A stretch of 64,000 nt of DNA from Lewinellaceae bacterium (lineage in GTDB: Bacteria; Bacteroidota; Bacteroidia; Chitinophagales; Saprospiraceae). The DNA lies in contig JACJYI010000003.1 in assembly GCA_020636225.1 (NCBI GenBank), positions 186,001-250,000 of the forward strand, read 5' to 3'. Below the pieces are notes generated by a model. It saw nothing but the letters and a program-made list of their open reading frames with translations, was not told where the DNA came from and did no database searches. Shown here one piece after another: positions 62,401-64,000 of the stretch (position 1 is the stretch's first letter; every line of letters begins with the position of its first letter). A program made the position numbers and the translations under genes.

Positions 62401-64000
62401 TGTGCTGACCCAGAAAGTGGGGAACGGGGCACACTTTAATGTGCCATATGGCAACCATACGGTGAGTTATACAGCCACGGACAATTGCGGGAATATCTCT
62501 TCCTGTAGTGTACAGGTCACCATCATCGACACGGAGCCACCGGTAGCGGTGTGCAATGACCAAATCGTGGTGTCGCTCATCGAATCAGAGACGGTGGTGT
62601 ATGCCAAGACCTTTGACGATGGCAGCCATGACAACTGCAGTGGTGACCTCTCCTTCCTGGTTCGCCGGATGGACAATGCCAATTGTCCGGGCAATGACGA
62701 GACGGTCTATGCGCCTTCGGTGCCATTCTACTGTTGTGATGTCCTGAACGGACCGGTCGGAGTGGCTATGAAAGTCTGGGTCGACACGGACCACGATGGT
62801 ATCCATGATGCGAATGAGCCGGCGAATGAATGTATGATGCAGGTGACGGTCAATGACAAGATCAAGCCTTTGATCTATTGTCCCGAGGATATTGCGGTGT
62901 CTTGTTCAGCCGACCTGACGGATACGGCTACCCAGGTGCACAGCTTTACGCTCACGCCCAATCAGGCCATTTCCGGTGCATACGACAATGACTACTGGTT
63001 CTCCAAGGTGGTGACCGGTCTTCCGACCGATGCCCTGATCACTGATGTACAAGTTGGCCTGGAGATCGATCATGAGGTGGTTGACCAACTGGATATCCGG
63101 TTGATCTCCCCGAATGGTACGGAACTCGTTCTCTTCAATGGAGGAGGATGTGGCAAGACCAAGGCCAATATCAACGTGGTGTTTGACGATGCCGGGAATC
63201 CGTTCACATGTGCCGGAGTGCCGGTCGCCATTACCGGTATCCTGCAGCCGCAGAGTGCGATCCTGTCCATCCTCAATGGCGAAGTACCGAATGGCGAATG
63301 GAAATTCCTGGTGCGCGACAAGGTGGCCGGTGGTGCCGGACTGGTGAAGAAGCTGAGTCTGGAGATCGCCTATGCCACTCCTTTGGCACTCAAGCCATGG
63401 GTGTCCGACAACGCGGAAGTCTGTGGTCTGGAGATTTCCTTTACCGATCTGGATGAAAAGGCCCAATGTGCCGAGAACCAGGAGATCCGCCGGGAATGGA
63501 GGGTCGTGGATCCAAGCGGCAACAGCCAGACGTGTATCCAGATCATCCATCTGACGGATGATACGCCATTGATCGTTGATTTCCCCGAGGATGTAACGAT
63601 CACCAACTGTGTGAAGCTGAATGATATCCAGGCGACCGGTGAGGTCGAGCATAATGGCGATTGCGAACTGGTCGGTGTCAGCTCTGTGGATGAGGTGTAT
63701 GATGTGGTTCAGGATGCCTGCTACAAGATCGTCCGGACCTGGACGGTGGTCGACTGGTGCAAATTTGACCAGAACAAGGTGTACACGAATGGTGGGATCA
63801 TCATCGATGCCCAGGACCATGTCTGGGAGGATGACGGTGACGGCTACTTCAAGTGGGTACAGACCATCAAGGTGATCGACAATGATCCACCAGAGGTGAT
63901 TTGTCCACAAGATTTCACCATTGAAAGCCTCTCAGCAGTCTGTGACAGCAATGAGGTGACCATCAGCCTTCCGGCCAATGACGCCTGTACGCCGGTCAGC
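56477..64000 (+). CDS. Giant DNRLRE/HYR-repeat/P-domain surface protein, N-terminal 2508 residues
   Basis: Open from ATG 56477 (an in-frame TAG at 56456 rules out an earlier start) to the right edge with no stop. The N-terminus MRSFQRLPEGVPKPSRLPRF is followed by a hydrophobic segment (VSTVLLLFILQLPL, about 42-55), giving a long-n-region signal. A DNRLRE-like domain covers about 99-292 (LERGVLYFDLFQIPANAVVTSATLTLYKE). Many HYR or HYR-like Ig domains follow, recognisable from CPPDVVVDC, ITCPAQVTVEC and TDNC motifs, with three closely similar tandem units at about 59790-60545. An Ig/PKD-like unit sits near 1360-1455 and a proprotein convertase P-domain near 2153-2305 (LDIRLISPNGTELVLF, NGEWKFLVRD). 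Very long Cys-rich adhesin-like proteins of this kind are typical T9SS cargo; the sorting domain would be outside the window. Confidence 0.85.
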   Translation, partial: MRSFQRLPEGVPKPSRLPRFRGQVTRREQQAWPGYIGWVSTVLLLFILQLPLTGASDLIAAPAGKLTTDVSTSTWKGGHPKSLLTSVDRPDRSVRPNRTMLISQSKSIPASTDAHLRSQVGDEFYNHGICTSLEIGNVAGDLERGVLYFDLFQIPANAVVTSATLTLYKESGAAMAQNLSIHRVTADWTEGVECGATGQVSWMERQFGIPWGTPGGDVDPVPAGSANVNAAAGAYTWTITGLVADWVNGLQFNYGLLVKVTDENAAPLAVNLFGSTEAADPNVRPVLTIEYDTPIACPPDVVVDCADAPFLPAVAGNPVLDIDPLCLPAGLPGYTDNPINQTNNGSCSDIQYTIYRTWSVGDDCGDTYTCLQIIEVEDNTSPVPNQGPGDLNTGVMLDFADFHDGTNHLHMCPEDLFTGPGINQFLTYDGTNLVFTHLDGGETELLPAPTATDACGDVTISIDYLASVKDASMLPCTLRVNLVWNMVDACGNSSQFEQLVTIEDRAPLAISPNAPNLDRTISCTANPAPEALGGDVINPSQMDDMDVFWDYDDCVVNIPIQPEGAPMPGDLAGLYWSDSQTPGACPQEFTITRTWWAIDDCGNVSDPFIQVITVDDQNAPVITCPAQVTVECDDDMSPVATGSATAIDDCGPSVVTYADGPQTVGPAPNLYTINRIWTATDACGNTSTCLQLIRVNDLTPPTIQCPPDISVNTDGTGLNAEAILWGITSDLLMGDCGVFLDGTAPLDDDNCDIVSLDWVSINDQYGQSVGSGTLDGVQISLYTNQVTYTVVDGGGNEAKCTFTIQVNDNEAPVITNCNDGLNPILYVDENCEVAVDDWTGGIIAFENCSSYLQAVVSITQVPGTGELLAGPNTDHVITFTVSDINTNTSTCTMIVHTQDTLVPDAQCVDDYILYLQNGVATITPADIDDNSTDNCGIQSYALDRTQFDCADAGETIEVTLTVTDLVGLTDVCSTLITIKDPNPPVITNCHDNIMVGNDPDVCGAKVNWSPTQAIDDCEDASGITIWHWTTGATVYGGDDVQSTFGMPATPETSDDPLPGTGSSKLYNFGLTQVHIIAVDESMNISEVCVFDVMVLDTQEPELIACPEDVTVSTEPGVCSGLVPDLTGGLIATDNCPLEFTQDPVAGSSIGTAHGQVFDITVSATDSGGHVIQCIVKLTLDDTEAPLITSCPADLTVDTNPGTCTGTVPDLSGVLDFQTSDNCVIIDTIQAPLAGSLFGGQHGDVQEVTLVVHDAAGNVSGTCRVNLTLRDVEDPVIAVCPPDVTVSPNAGCSYALPNYFNGLDISDNCTADGDLIQLQLPSAGTAFGSKQGGTQDVEIFLTDQAGNVTSCAFTVTLKPTPAPIASVSDTTYCNEETLMSVTAVDPSGFPGATFKWFANPGLTIPVPSAQISGANGEIYTPNNTLGIQTVYVVTMNGTCNSDPVLVRTTVLDCNLQITDPCICQDNATTLTNGQFGEVIRVTAPSGQLWTIASVSGLYRNNSPAPPAAPIAFLPGTLFTEFPQGNGTSIYELVGKHVDALGYTLTATNGLVVGNVSNICYYPDPTISDLVFDNYCINYPPVQLAGTATYPTQPAIPAVKESDRFDILNPIGVVVQSNITVLNPASLIPGDYFIRYRYNAADDLPTVAFPGCVQDVLQQLTIFPNPPQDLNCNNKANVSLDENGIAVITGDDILEGSYGCYDQYVVEITGKFQPIVDCGDVGKTFTVKVIDPISGNSCWGKIFVEDKLPPVLTCNDVTVSCNDDALDPGSIGYPDLYDNCGVDNVNLTYSEMPEGLTCDPQYAEILHRVWYATDKHNGMMVSCMQDIYLVKSTVNDVVFPQNLDDIALPSLLCGNANTTPDSTGRPTINGKPVSGYCELVTSFQDKVVPICDNSYKVMRTWMVMDNCTGAMASALQIIQVMDKQGPSIVCPTAKQVLIVDPSWQGCGATIFAPTVNITDNCTVPTKLTIQTSVLAGGVLTQKVGNGAHFNVPYGNHTVSYTATDNCGNISSCSVQVTIIDTEPPVAVCNDQIVVSLIESETVVYAKTFDDGSHDNCSGDLSFLVRRMDNANCPGNDETVYAPSVPFYCCDVLNGPVGVAMKVWVDTDHDGIHDANEPANECMMQVTVNDKIKPLIYCPEDIAVSCSADLTDTATQVHSFTLTPNQAISGAYDNDYWFSKVVTGLPTDALITDVQVGLEIDHEVVDQLDIRLISPNGTELVLFNGGGCGKTKANINVVFDDAGNPFTCAGVPVAITGILQPQSAILSILNGEVPNGEWKFLVRDKVAGGAGLVKKLSLEIAYATPLALKPWVSDNAEVCGLEISFTDLDEKAQCAENQEIRREWRVVDPSGNSQTCIQIIHLTDDTPLIVDFPEDVTITNCVKLNDIQATGEVEHNGDCELVGVSSVDEVYDVVQDACYKIVRTWTVVDWCKFDQNKVYTNGGIIIDAQDHVWEDDGDGYFKWVQTIKVIDNDPPEVICPQDFTIESLSAVCDSNEVTISLPANDACTPVS

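Noticed and set aside
60962..62563. 533-codon minus-strand frame
   Set aside because: Antisense shadow of the giant HYR gene; the plus strand encodes clear HYR repeats in one continuous frame.

Overview
The window looks like a chromosomal segment of a Bacteroidota member, probably in or near the Saprospiraceae. Evidence from the sequence: a SprE/PorW-type lipoprotein of the type IX secretion system (T9SS), three secreted proteins with T9SS type A C-terminal sorting domains, a giant HYR-repeat surface protein, a ZnuD-like TonB-dependent receptor with an N-terminal carboxypeptidase-regulatory-like domain, the uppS-bamA gene order, and TAnnTTTG promoter elements close to start codons. The core genes are fairly GC-rich; several accessory stretches are visibly more AT-rich. 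The genus assignment is inference. No rRNA, tRNA or CRISPR array was seen.

Layout. 1-7.7 kb: start of an M36-type metallopeptidase (cut by the left edge), rlmB, a 3-oxoadipyl-CoA-type thiolase, a Rof-like gene, a CsgG-like/outer-membrane protein, a flotillin-NfeD pair and an M23 peptidase. 7.7-18 kb: sprE, a DUF1501/DUF1800 pair, bamA, uppS and a tocopherol-cyclase-like gene. 18-28 kb: a probable metal-uptake operon (His/Cys-rich small protein, TonB receptor, lipoprotein), two cyclophilins with a small conserved gene, a LolC/E-type permease and a GH3-serine hydrolase fusion. 28.8-33 kb: a TMTC-like membrane protein with TPRs, a TlpA-type thioredoxin and galE. 33-43 kb: an accessory, AT-richer segment framed by two galE copies and an intact IS5-type element; it holds a small barrel-like protein, a 1354-residue T9SS protein, two large hairpins and two lipoproteins of unknown function. 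43-50 kb: pheS, hisS, a LysM/SLT lytic transglycosylase, a DUF2007 protein, an acidic protein, a thioredoxin and an EamA exporter. 50-64 kb: two T9SS-sorted proteins and the giant DNRLRE/HYR/P-domain protein, which runs off the right edge.

Common theme. Much of the window serves the cell envelope: outer-membrane protein insertion (BamA), lipid carrier (UppS), wall turnover (M23, MltD-like, GH3-serine hydrolase), T9SS (SprE) and T9SS cargo (the sorted proteins). The most unusual DNA-level signals are simple-sequence repeats inside two signal-peptide regions (an 11-G run in the beta-helix protein and ten CTT units in a lipoprotein), a recombining galE pair, two adjacent large perfect hairpins, and dispersed intergenic repeat families.

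Limits. All functions come from reading translated sequence and recalling families; no database search, structure prediction or folding was run. Start codons were mostly moved to the Met in front of a recognisable signal peptide or domain. Both terminal genes are incomplete.
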